DNA of 9,033 nt from Chloroflexota bacterium (GTDB lineage: Bacteria > Chloroflexota > Anaerolineae > Promineifilales > Promineifilaceae). The notes under the pieces were generated by a model. That model did not search any database. It had not been told where the DNA came from and saw only the letters and a program-made list of their open reading frames with translations. The translations under genes and the position numbers were made by a program. This document shows, piece by piece, positions 1 through 6,151 of this stretch. Each line of letters opens with the position of its first letter. Within the stretch, counting starts at the first letter, position 1. Where the stretch lies: positions 1 through 9,033 of the forward strand of contig JAJRTP010000124.1 in NCBI GenBank assembly GCA_024278255.1, read 5' to 3'.

Positions 1-451
1 GCATACCGGCATCGGTTGCTTCAGCGCTGGCTGCCGGGGTTTTGCTGACTTCTTCCACCAGCGTGTATTTCAGATTGGAAGCGTCGGCGGGCGGGTTTTC
101 TACTTCGGTTACTTTTACTTTTAGTTCGTATGCAAAGCCTTCTTCGTAATTGAAGCCTTCGATTTGGTCGTAGAAAAGGGTGTAGTCGTCGTCGGGGTTT
201 TCTTTGACCTGCATACATTTTTGGGGAGCTACGCCGGTACAATCTACTAATTTCGGCCCTACATACATAGTAACTATTTCCCCGGATGCGGCCGTGGGGG
301 CGACGGTTTCAGCTTCGGTTTCGCTGGTTTCGGCTTCCGGAGCTGTGCCTTCCTTGGTGGGTTCCGGTTCGGTGCTGCCGCCGGTGCTGCAGGCGGCCAG
401 CACGGCCGTCAACAATAACAATAAAATGGGTAAAAGTATACGTTTTTTCAT
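1..451 (-). CDS. Lipoprotein with DUF4377 domain (3' end cut by window edge)
   Basis: The first 150 codons are present and the gene runs off the left edge. It starts at ATG 451..449, with AGGAG at 463..459 and a 7-base spacer. Residues 1-21 form a lipoprotein signal peptide: positive start (MKKR), a leucine-rich core and the lipobox LAAC with Cys21 as the lipidation site. A Glu/Thr/Pro-rich linker follows (about 26-57). Residues 59-137 match my recollection of the DUF4377 family, with the features MYVGP, DCTG, QKC, IEGF and NPPAD. Cys71 and Cys79 could form a disulfide. It should be anchored to the outer face of the membrane. The molecular function of DUF4377 is unknown; it often occurs in small secreted lipoproteins, sometimes with a META domain, and the missing C-terminus could hold another domain. 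A copy of the ACGGCCGT palindrome encodes T15-A16-V17 inside the signal peptide. Family call confident, function unknown. Confidence 0.85.
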   Translation of the reverse strand, partial: MKKRILLPILLLLLTAVLAACSTGGSTEPEPTKEGTAPEAETSETEAETVAPTAASGEIVTMYVGPKLVDCTGVAPQKCMQVKENPDDDYTLFYDQIEGFNYEEGFAYELKVKVTEVENPPADASNLKYTLVEEVSKTPAASAEATDAGM

Positions 452-570
452 GGTTCTTCTCCTCTGTTTACTAATCCGATAAATGAACGGCCGTCATCAT
501 AAATCAAGCCGTCAAAAAGGGAACGCTCTCCTGGTGACAAACGTCCCCTCACTCATATCCTCCTTATCTT

Positions 571-609
571 AATCCGCGAAAATCCATCTTATCCGCGGCC
601 ATCCGTGGT
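571..609. repeat. Intergenic repeat-like sequence (ATCCGCGG/ATCCGTGG type)
   Basis: The gap between era and the lipoprotein gene (452-609) ends in a run built from short related units: AATCCGCGAA, AATCCATC, ATCCGCGGCC, ATCCGTGGTT and then AATCCATC again. It abuts the era stop codon. Phrases of this kind recur between genes in many environmental genomes, as far as I recall. The rest of the gap holds one ACGGCCGT copy at 487 and no gene that I can support. Confidence 0.45.
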
Positions 610-1548
610 TCAATCCATCTTTTTGTATCCTAACCGCCGCAGCGCTTTCTCGTTGCGCCGCCATTTGGGCAAAACTTTGACCCACAGTTCCAGGTACACT
701 TTGCCGTCTACCAGTTGTTCCAGTTCTTTGCGGGCAGCCGCCCCAATTTTTTTAAGCTGCTCCCCTTTGTGGCCGATGATGATGCGTTTGTGGGTATCCC
801 GTTCCACGAAGATATTGGCGCTGATGTAGGTGGTGCCGTTGGGCCGTTCCTTGAAATCCAGAATTTGCACGGCCGTACCATAAGGCACTTCTTCCCGCAG
901 TTGCAGCATGATTTGTTCCCGGATAAATTCGGCAGCCATGTCCCGCACGTAAACGTCCGTTACCTGATCCGATGGGTAAAAGGGTGGGCCTTCCGGCAGA
1001 CGTTCCACAAGCATTTGCAGCAGTTCGTCACGGCCGTGGCCCCGTGTGGCGGAAAACAGAATCCAGGGTGCATTCGGCAGGAGGGCGCGGTACGCTTCCG
1101 TTTGGGGCATGACCTGAGCCGGTTTGAGCAAATCTGCCTTATTCATGCCCAGGATGATCGGCGTATTTTGCACCGCTTGAAGCTGCCCGGCAATGATCTT
1201 GTCGCCTGTCCCCACCGGCTGGCTGACGTCCACCAGGTACAAAATCACGTCGGCGTTTTCCAGCGCCTCGTTAGCCACTTCTACCATGTACTCATCCAGC
1301 TTGTGGCGCGGTTTGATCAGACCGGGTGTGTCTACAAAGACAATCTGGTAGCTGTCTGTCGTCAGGATGCCTAGCTGGCGGCTGCGGGTGGTTTGGGGGC
1401 GGGGGGTAACGATGGCGATTTTGTCCTGAAGGAAGGCGTTCATCAGGGTGCTTTTCCCTACATTAGGCCGGCCTACCACCGCTACAAACCCGGAGCGGAA
1501 CCCCTCCGGAATTTCAAACTCATCAATTTCTGTCGTTACATCGTCCAT
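610..1548 (-). CDS. era: GTPase Era (ribosome biogenesis)
   Basis: Essential GTPase that binds the 3' end of 16S rRNA and helps assemble the 30S subunit at the inner face of the membrane. It has 312 residues, normal for Era. The GTPase motifs appear in order: G1 GRPNVGKS (26-33), G2 region PQTTR (51-55), G3 DTPG (73-76), G4 NKAD (136-139) and G5 SAT (166-168). A C-terminal KH domain follows with the GHKG loop, the LELWVKV strand and the usual ending WRRNEKALRRLGY. I chose ATG 1548..1546 because AAGGA (1559..1555) lies 6 bases before it. The ATG six bases upstream (1554) would touch that Shine-Dalgarno sequence, leaving no spacer. The N-terminus is somewhat extended and acidic. The nitrilase gene upstream on the same strand ends 100 bases away with a likely terminator between, so era may be transcribed separately. 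Two ACGGCCGT copies lie inside the gene. Confidence 0.97.
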   Translation of the reverse strand: MDDVTTEIDEFEIPEGFRSGFVAVVGRPNVGKSTLMNAFLQDKIAIVTPRPQTTRSRQLGILTTDSYQIVFVDTPGLIKPRHKLDEYMVEVANEALENADVILYLVDVSQPVGTGDKIIAGQLQAVQNTPIILGMNKADLLKPAQVMPQTEAYRALLPNAPWILFSATRGHGRDELLQMLVERLPEGPPFYPSDQVTDVYVRDMAAEFIREQIMLQLREEVPYGTAVQILDFKERPNGTTYISANIFVERDTHKRIIIGHKGEQLKKIGAAARKELEQLVDGKVYLELWVKVLPKWRRNEKALRRLGYKKMD

Positions 1549-1577
1549 TAGCATTCCTTACAAATTGGAGGTTATTG

Positions 1578-1609
1578 AAAATAAAAATCCTCGCGCAAAG
1601 ACGCGGAGG
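1578..1609 (-). terminator. Probable Rho-independent terminator after the nitrilase gene
   Basis: Read on the minus strand, CCTCCGCG (1609..1602) pairs with CGCGAGG (1595..1589), with one bulged C and a 6-base loop. It is followed by the T-rich stretch ATTTTTATTTT. This lies about 40 bases past the nitrilase stop and upstream of era. The same bases resemble a common intergenic repeat phrase (CGCAAAGACGCGGAGG), so the hairpin may be repeat-derived. The adjacent 1628-1665 has degenerate repeats of GATTACCG that run into the end of the nitrilase gene. Confidence 0.5.
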
Positions 1610-1648
1610 CGCGCAGGAAAAAACTGAACACTGATTACCGAAAACCGA

Positions 1649-2521
1649 TTACCGTTCACTGGTCACCGGATACTCTGAGTCCAGAATGCGTTTCAGTTCC
1701 CGTTGGGTCAGGCCGACTCGTTCATCGCGCAGGAGGGGCAGGCGGATGCGGGCGCGGCGCAGTTGGTTCATGTCCAGCACGGCCGTCACCAACGCTTCCT
1801 CATAATACGGCCCCTGCGCCAGCAGATTTCCTTCCGGCCCAAAAACAGTCGAGCCGCCCCAAAAAGTGACGCCATCCTCAAAGCCGGTGCGGTTGGCATG
1901 GATGACAAAATTGGTAAACATGCTGGCATATGCCTGATTGATATGCTCCACCCATTTAGCGCTGCCGATTTTTTGCTCCGTGGCCAGCCCGCGCCCCGGC
2001 GAAGCCGAGATGAGGATGAGTAAATCCGCCCCATCCAGCCAGAGAGTGTAAGGGGTGCTGACGTGCCAAAAATCTTCGCAAATGAGGATGCCGGCACGGC
2101 CGTATGCCGTATCAAAAGCGCGAATCGCATCCCCCCAGGCAAAATAGCGCCCCTCGTCAAACATGCCATACGTGGGCAGATACACTTTGCGGTGCAAATG
2201 TACCAATTCCCCCTGCGACAAGTAGGCGGCGGCGATGAAGAACTTTTGCCGCCGGTCTGTCTCCACAAAGCTGACCACCATATCCAGTTGGCGGCTGGCA
2301 TCCAGCAGTTGGGTAAAGATGGGGTTTTCCGGCACAGCTTCAATCGCCACGTCAAACGCCAGATCGCGCAGCCGGTAGCCGGTGAGGGACAGTTCGGGGA
2401 AGATGAGCAGTTGCACGCCGTCCGCCGCCGCCTGCTCCACCGCTTCCAGATGAATTGCTAAATTTTGGGCGACGTCGCCCAAAATGGGGGTGATTTGAGC
2501 CAGTCCTATTTTTAGTTTCAT
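1649..2521 (-). CDS. Nitrilase-superfamily carbon-nitrogen hydrolase
   Basis: A cytosolic amidohydrolase of 290 residues that should cleave a non-peptide C-N bond through a Glu-Lys-Cys triad. The triad is visible: Glu43 in FPELSLTGY, Lys112 in HRKVYLPTYGMFDEGRYF and the nucleophile Cys148 in ILICEDFWH. The KVYLPxYGxFDExRYF and CEDxWH motifs resemble the glutaminase domain of glutamine-dependent NAD synthetase more than classical nitrilases. However, the protein ends at normal single-domain length with no synthetase domain, and no nadE lies beside it. The substrate is therefore open: an amidase supplying ammonia, or an omega-amidase or N-carbamoyl-type hydrolase. No clear Shine-Dalgarno precedes ATG 2521..2519. 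The last codons (ending SEYPVTSER) run into repeat-like DNA at 1628-1665, so the C-terminal tail may be recent. Two ACGGCCGT copies lie inside. Family is sure, substrate is not. Confidence 0.9.
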   Translation of the reverse strand: MKLKIGLAQITPILGDVAQNLAIHLEAVEQAAADGVQLLIFPELSLTGYRLRDLAFDVAIEAVPENPIFTQLLDASRQLDMVVSFVETDRRQKFFIAAAYLSQGELVHLHRKVYLPTYGMFDEGRYFAWGDAIRAFDTAYGRAGILICEDFWHVSTPYTLWLDGADLLILISASPGRGLATEQKIGSAKWVEHINQAYASMFTNFVIHANRTGFEDGVTFWGGSTVFGPEGNLLAQGPYYEEALVTAVLDMNQLRRARIRLPLLRDERVGLTQRELKRILDSEYPVTSER

Positions 2522-2531
2522 GGTTGATGGT

Positions 2532-2587
2532 GGCAGGTTGCAAGTTGCAGGTAACTCTGCTTCATTGCCACTCTGCCATTTTACTGC
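2532..2587. repeat. Degenerate intergenic repeats upstream of the nitrilase gene
   Basis: GGCAGGTTGCAAGTTGCAGG contains a repeated GTTGCA unit. It is followed by TGCCACTCTGCCATTTTACTGC, built on a TGCC unit. No gene was seen. Together with the hairpin at 2606-2689 this fills most of the gap 2522-2742. No convincing promoter for the nitrilase gene stands out here. Confidence 0.35.
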
Positions 2588-2605
2588 TTTACTCCAACTT
2601 TTGAA

Positions 2606-2689
2606 GAGTACAACGAATTGAGGAAATAACGAATATGCGCGTATTTATCCGTCTGGCGCAATTCGTTTGTTCCCAAATTTGTTGTACTC
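2606..2689. repeat. 84-base imperfect inverted repeat (large hairpin)
   Basis: The left arm 2606-2640 starts GAGTACAACGAATT and ends AACGAATATGCGC. The right arm 2656-2689 is its imperfect reverse complement (reversed it starts GAGTACAACAAATT and ends AACGAATTGCGC). About 29 of 35 positions pair, with a 15-base loop (2641-2655). It lies between the Lgt-like gene and the nitrilase gene. Neither strand shows a T-run after the stem, so it is not a standard terminator. The size and shape suit a REP/MITE-like dispersed palindrome. Confidence 0.75.
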
Positions 2690-2742
2690 ATTTGTAAAGG
2701 TGAAAAACATAATTCTGATCCGCGCCCTTTTTCAAAACCTTA

Positions 2743-3471
2743 TCATTTCGGCTGCATTGTTGGTTTGCTGCTTTTATACAGGATGAAGGCTATGATGCCC
2801 AATCCAAAATCAATCAGCCGCTCCCAGCCGGTCATATCTCCCCGCAGCGTGTCTGCCAGAAAGTGGATAACGCAAAGGAGGAGGATGGTAAGCCAGAACA
2901 CGGCCGTATCCGGCCAGCGGCGGCTTAACCAGAGAATGAGGGGCAGGATAAGCAGTGTCAGTGTCAGGCCGATGAGTTGTGTCTGGTAGCGCAGGGCAAA
3001 AACGCCGTAACTGTCCGGCAGATCGGCGGCCAGGGGACTAAGAGTGGTTTCCGCGCCGTAAGCGCACCCTTCCAGGTAGCAGGCCAGCCAGCCAAAGGCC
3101 ATTACGAGGATGATCGCCGGGGCCAATCGGACGGCGTCGCGGGCAAACGGCCGTTTCCGCCACGCACACCAGCCCCACAACACCGCCAGCCCGGCCAGCA
3201 TTGCTCCGTGATAACTCAGCCCCCCTTGCCAGAACTGCCAGATTTCCGACGGCCGTTCGGCGTAATACGCCCAATTTCCTGCCACAAAGCCGGCCCGCGC
3301 CCCCAACCAGGCAACGAGCATGACGAATACGGCCGTATCCAGCCAGCCCTCATCTGCCTCCTCCCGCCGCCAGCGCACCGCCAGGCCCAAGCCCAGGAAA
3401 ATGCCTGCCGCCAGGGCTACGGTGAAGCTGTAAAGGAAAAATGAGCCGTATCTGTCTAGAATAGGAAACAT
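2743..3471 (-). CDS. Lgt-like integral membrane protein (divergent prolipoprotein diacylglyceryl transferase family)
   Basis: A protein of 242 residues with about seven hydrophobic segments and the Lgt layout: GARAGFVAGNW (57-67), GGLSYHGAMLAG (83-94, with His89 in the place of the conserved HG loop), GWLACYLEGCAYG (127-139), RYQTQLIGL (161-169) and HFLADTLRGD (203-212). Lgt moves a diacylglyceryl group from phosphatidylglycerol to the lipobox cysteine of prelipoproteins at the membrane. The third motif is odd. In E. coli Lgt this place reads close to RIGNFINGELWG and holds functionally important Arg and Asn; here they align with Trp128 and Cys131. The Cys-rich form ECAYG-like is known from relatives as GCCYG, but loss of the Arg is unusual. 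It may be a paralog with altered or lost activity. No strong Shine-Dalgarno precedes ATG 3471. Four ACGGCCGT copies lie inside (2900, 3147, 3249, 3329). Confidence 0.8.
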   Translation of the reverse strand: MFPILDRYGSFFLYSFTVALAAGIFLGLGLAVRWRREEADEGWLDTAVFVMLVAWLGARAGFVAGNWAYYAERPSEIWQFWQGGLSYHGAMLAGLAVLWGWCAWRKRPFARDAVRLAPAIILVMAFGWLACYLEGCAYGAETTLSPLAADLPDSYGVFALRYQTQLIGLTLTLLILPLILWLSRRWPDTAVFWLTILLLCVIHFLADTLRGDMTGWERLIDFGLGIIAFILYKSSKPTMQPK

Positions 3472-3648
3472 AATTGATGTGCTGGCGGGGATTTTACCAT
3501 GAAATACGGCCGTTTATGGGTGGAGGTGAATGTGGGGATGGTGATTGTTATGACACAGAACTACTGGATTTGGGGACGGCCGTTTGGCCTAACGTTTACC
3601 TGGCAAAAAACTTGGAGTTTTCCGACGGGCTAATTTCAAGCGACTCGC

Positions 3649-3849
3649 TTACTCGTTGTCTGACGGATTCTCTTCACTTTTCCGAGTAAGCACCATTCCT
3701 ATGGCCGTGCCAATAGCTACACCTACGCCAACACCCAGAGCAATGTTCCCCATGGCGGCGCCAATTCCAGCCCCCAGAGCAACGCCAATACCGGCGCCGA
3801 TGGCAATACCTGCCGCCGAACTGTTATCTTCTTGATTTTCTGGCTTCAT
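3649..3849 (-). CDS. Small glycine-zipper membrane protein
   Basis: A protein of 66 residues. A polar start (MKPENQEDNSS) leads into residues 12-54, which are almost entirely Gly, Ala, Ile and Val, with glycines every 4 residues and closer (14, 18, 20, 22, 26, 28, 30, 34, 39, 41, 43, 47, 51). A charged tail RKSEENPSDNE follows. This is the glycine-zipper pattern, in which tightly packed helices span or insert in a membrane, probably as a hairpin of two segments split near Asn35. I chose ATG 3849 because AAGGAG lies just upstream (AGGAG 3860..3856, spacer 6 bases); a further in-frame ATG at 3873 has no such site. Function is not known. It is transcribed away from the Nudix gene across a shared upstream region, where a TATAGT-like -10 (3892..3887) is possible but has no good -35. 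The 3472-3648 gap beyond it carries two ACGGCCGT copies. Confidence 0.75.
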   Translation of the reverse strand: MKPENQEDNSSAAGIAIGAGIGVALGAGIGAAMGNIALGVGVGVAIGTAIGMVLTRKSEENPSDNE

Positions 3850-3990
3850 TATGATCTCCTTTTTGAATAGCATGATTTGTTTATATTACTATACGCGAAA
3901 AGATCGTTTTCGTTACACTCTGCGCAGATGATACTCTGTTGCATCCTACAAAATATAGAGGATATGACGAAAAGACGCCTGGAACTTTTA

Positions 3991-4018
3991 TTGACACTAT
4001 CGTATACGGCCGTATTGA
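3991..4018 (+). promoter_or_regulatory. Possible promoter for the tandem-Nudix gene
   Basis: A perfect TTGACA at 3991-3996 is followed after 16 bases by TATTGA (4013-4018), a poor -10 with 3 of 6 matches. One ACGGCCGT copy (4006-4013) fills the spacer. A transcript from here would start just before ATG 4051, which fits the start chosen for that gene. Weak evidence. Confidence 0.25.
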
Positions 4019-4050
4019 CCAAACCTGCCATCTACGGCATCATACCTCTC

Positions 4051-5010
4051 ATGGACTACGTAAAATGGATTCGGCTGCGGGTGGGGCGGCGCAAGATATT
4101 TTTGGCGTTTGGCACGGTGATTTTGCGGGATGAAGACGGCCGTATCCTCCTGCAACAGCGCACCGATTTTGACTTTTGGGGACTGCCCGGCGGGGTACTG
4201 GAACTGGATGAGGATATTGAAAGCTGCGCCCGGCGGGAATTGGCCGAGGAGACCGGCTTGCAGGCGGGCGATCTGGCGCTGACGGGGGTGTATACCCATC
4301 CCCAGTTTGATGTGACCTATCCCAACGGGGATGAGGTGCAGATGTTTACCTTTTGCTTTAGCGGCCGTTGGCAGGGCGGGCAGATGGCAGTGGACGGCAT
4401 GGAATCATCCCACCAGGAATTTTTTGCGCCGGAAACGTTGGTCGATTTGGAGATGCCGTCCTGGTACCGGGCGATGCTGGCGGACGAGATGCGCGGCGGG
4501 GAACCGGCTTTTACGCCGCCGTTTGTCAATGGGCAGGTGCGGGATCAGATTCAGGGGGTACGGCCGTACATCGGCACAGCGCCTTACATTGGCCTGGGGG
4601 CGACGGCGGCTGTGGTGCGGGAGGACGGCCGTCTCCTGATGATCCGGCGGCGGGATAACGGGGCGTGGTTCTTCCCGGCGGGATATTCTGATTTGGGAGA
4701 GAACGTGGCCCATACGGCCGTGCGTGAAGCGCTGGAAGAAACAGGGTATCATATCCAGCCGGAGCGGATTTTGGGCGTGTACAGCGGCCCGATGTTCCGC
4801 CACACCTTTCCCAACGGGGATCAGGTGAAAAATGTGGGCGTCCTGTTCCGGGCGCGGCTGCTGGGCGGCCGGCCATCTCCCCAGGAAGCGGAGGTGAGCG
4901 AACTGGCCTGGATGACGCCGCAGGAAGTGGTGGCAATTGCGCCGCCGGCTTATCGAGATTATTTTGTTACGGCCGTGCGTCATTTGGACGCCGGATATTT
5001 TGTTATGTGA
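4051..5010 (+). CDS. Tandem Nudix hydrolase-domain protein
   Basis: Nudix enzymes hydrolyse nucleoside diphosphates linked to another group, using a metal-binding box GX5EX7REUXEEXGU. This protein of 319 residues has two complete boxes: Gly48-Leu70 (Glu54, Arg62, Glu63, Glu66, Glu67) and Gly211-Tyr233 (Glu217, Arg225, Glu226, Glu229, Glu230). Both keep every catalytic glutamate. After each box comes the same feature, F-x-x-T-aromatic-PNGD-x-V (86-95 and 249-259), so the halves belong to one subfamily and probably arose by duplication. A linker of about 50 residues (125-175) separates them. I placed the start at ATG 4051 because MDYVKWIRxxVG is a typical beginning for this subfamily. The open frame continues upstream to 3877, but that stretch does not resemble a Nudix N-terminus. 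There is no clear Shine-Dalgarno at 4051, so the start is moderately sure. Substrate unknown. Five ACGGCCGT copies lie inside. The stop codon lies within a repeat. Confidence 0.9.
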   Translation: MDYVKWIRLRVGRRKIFLAFGTVILRDEDGRILLQQRTDFDFWGLPGGVLELDEDIESCARRELAEETGLQAGDLALTGVYTHPQFDVTYPNGDEVQMFTFCFSGRWQGGQMAVDGMESSHQEFFAPETLVDLEMPSWYRAMLADEMRGGEPAFTPPFVNGQVRDQIQGVRPYIGTAPYIGLGATAAVVREDGRLLMIRRRDNGAWFFPAGYSDLGENVAHTAVREALEETGYHIQPERILGVYSGPMFRHTFPNGDQVKNVGVLFRARLLGGRPSPQEAEVSELAWMTPQEVVAIAPPAYRDYFVTAVRHLDAGYFVM

Positions 5011-5066
5011 TGCGTGAAAACGTGATGCGTGAGAATGTGTCACGCTTTCACGGATCACACATCACG
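5007..5066. repeat. 15-base tandem duplicate plus hairpin between Nudix and channel genes
   Basis: GTGATGCGTGAAAAC (5007-5021) is followed at once by GTGATGCGTGAGAAT (5022-5036), 13 of 15 identical. CGTGATGCGTGA (5021-5032) can pair with TCACACATCACG (5055-5066), with one G-T or mismatch position and a 22-base loop. The first unit contains the Nudix stop codon (TGA 5008-5010), and the hairpin ends 7 bases before the channel start codon. No T-run follows, so a simple terminator is unlikely; it could affect translation of the channel gene. Confidence 0.6.
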
Positions 5067-5073
5067 TCCTACT

Positions 5074-6078
5074 ATGTCACGGTTATTTATTTTTCATCCT
5101 CGTTTTATAACGCTGCTGCTCATCATCCTGTTTTTGCTGGGGTTTGGCACGGTCGGTTACATGCTCATCGAGGAGTGGGAACCGCTGGATGCGTTGTACA
5201 TGACGGTTATTGGCCTGTCCACGGTGGGGTTTGGCGAGGTTTATCCCTTGTCACCGGCGGGACAAATTTTTACCATGGTGTTGATCGCTTTGGGTCTGGG
5301 TTTTATTGTGTATGGCCTGGACTATCTGGTGTCGGCCCGAATGGATAGGTTATTCAGGAAAAGGCGGGATATGAACAAAATTGCCCAACTGCGGAATCAT
5401 GTAATTGTGTGCGGTTACGGCCGTGTCGGCCAGAGTGTGGTGGAATCGGTGCAGGCCGGAGAACGTAAGGTTGTTGTTATTGAAAACGATGCTGCGAATG
5501 TGGCCCGCCTGGAAAAGACATCTGTTTTATTTGTTGAAGGAGACGCCACACGGGATGAGGTGTTGTTACAAGCCGGTCTGCAACGGGCGCGTGGTCTTAT
5601 TGCCTGCGCCGGAACCGATTCGGTGAATCTGTTTATCGTCCTGTCGGCGCGTGCCCTGAACCCGGATTTGTATATTGTGGCCCGCAGTATTGACGCCAAT
5701 AATGAACCTAAAATGCAGTTGGCCGGCGCGGACAGGGTGGTGTCGTTGTATGATATTGGCGGGCGGCGTATGGCGAATATTATGTTACGGCCGTATGCCA
5801 CCGAATTTTTTGACGTGGTCACCCTGGACAATGGCGTCAAGCTGTGGGTTGAAGAAATCGCCATCCGGGAAGGAGCGCCTCTGGTGGGGCAGACAGTGGG
5901 GGAGGCAGACATCCGGCGCAAAACCGGCGTGATGCTGGTGGGGCTGATGCGCGGCGGGAAAAACGAGGTCTTGCTGGCTGATGCGAACACGCGCTTGCAA
6001 GCCGGCGATCAACTTATCGTCCTGGGTACGCGGGATCAGTTGGATCAGTTGGCTGGTTTGGCGGGACAGCAGACGTGA
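5074..6078 (+). CDS. Two-TM potassium channel with RCK (TrkA-N/TrkA-C) gating module
   Basis: An ion channel of 334 residues with the MthK-like plan. TM1 is about 11-32. The pore helix and selectivity filter lie in LYMTVIGLSTVGFGEVYPL (41-59, filter TVGFG 50-54; Phe replaces the common Tyr). TM2 is about 62-86. The cytosolic RCK domain starts near 107 with the Rossmann loop GYGRVG (114-119), the acidic residue Glu137 in VVVIEND and GDAT (156-159). A C-terminal RCK_C domain (about 252-325) carries GAPLVGQTVGEADIR. It should pass K+ and be gated by a ligand bound to the RCK ring. The acidic residues of the MthK calcium site do not appear to be conserved (region IVARSIDANN), so the ligand may differ. 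I chose ATG 5074; an in-frame ATG at 5029 lies inside repeat DNA. There is no clear Shine-Dalgarno at 5074. An internal ATG at 5371 (Met100) has a good AAGG site. Confidence 0.92.
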   Translation: MSRLFIFHPRFITLLLIILFLLGFGTVGYMLIEEWEPLDALYMTVIGLSTVGFGEVYPLSPAGQIFTMVLIALGLGFIVYGLDYLVSARMDRLFRKRRDMNKIAQLRNHVIVCGYGRVGQSVVESVQAGERKVVVIENDAANVARLEKTSVLFVEGDATRDEVLLQAGLQRARGLIACAGTDSVNLFIVLSARALNPDLYIVARSIDANNEPKMQLAGADRVVSLYDIGGRRMANIMLRPYATEFFDVVTLDNGVKLWVEEIAIREGAPLVGQTVGEADIRRKTGVMLVGLMRGGKNEVLLADANTRLQAGDQLIVLGTRDQLDQLAGLAGQQT

Positions 6079-6129
6079 TCGCAGATCACATCGATTGCCC
6101 AGATTATTTTCAATCTGCGTAATCTGTGG
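6079..6129. repeat. Intergenic repeat-like sequence (AATCTGCGTAATCTGTGG type)
   Basis: Immediately after the channel stop codon come GATCGCAGATCACATCGATT and then CAGATTATTTTCAATCTGCG with AATCTGTGG. CAGATT (6100-6105) and AATCTG (6112-6117) can form a small stem. Similar phrases recur between genes in many environmental genomes, as far as I recall. It ends about 10 bases before the Shine-Dalgarno of the next gene. Confidence 0.45.
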
Positions 6130-6151
6130 TTTGTTTCAAAAGGAGTGGAAG

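Noticed and set aside
715..1374. Long open frame of 219 codons on the strand opposite era
   Set aside because: It is the antisense shadow of a clear era gene and has no recognisable domain or start signal. The same holds for the long frames opposite the Nudix, PLP enzyme and enoyl-CoA hydratase genes.
3499..3633. Small plus-strand reading frame of 44 codons in the gap between the Lgt-like gene and the glycine-zipper gene (MKYGRLWVEV start)
   Set aside because: It has no Shine-Dalgarno and no recognisable domain, and it contains two ACGGCCGT copies that could by themselves keep a short frame open. Not supported as a gene.
3638..3650. Short perfect hairpin AAGCG-ACT-CGCTT at the end of the glycine-zipper gene
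   Set aside because: The stem is only 5 bases, overlaps the stop codon and has no T-run after it on the minus strand, so it is not credible as a terminator.
3877..4050. Upstream extension of the Nudix frame by 58 codons
   Set aside because: The extension does not resemble a Nudix N-terminus, covers the divergent promoter region, and ATG 4051 gives the typical MDYVKWIR beginning.
5029..5073. Earlier in-frame ATG for the potassium channel
   Set aside because: It would translate repeat/hairpin DNA into a polar stretch before TM1, with no Shine-Dalgarno; ATG 5074 gives a normal short N-terminus.
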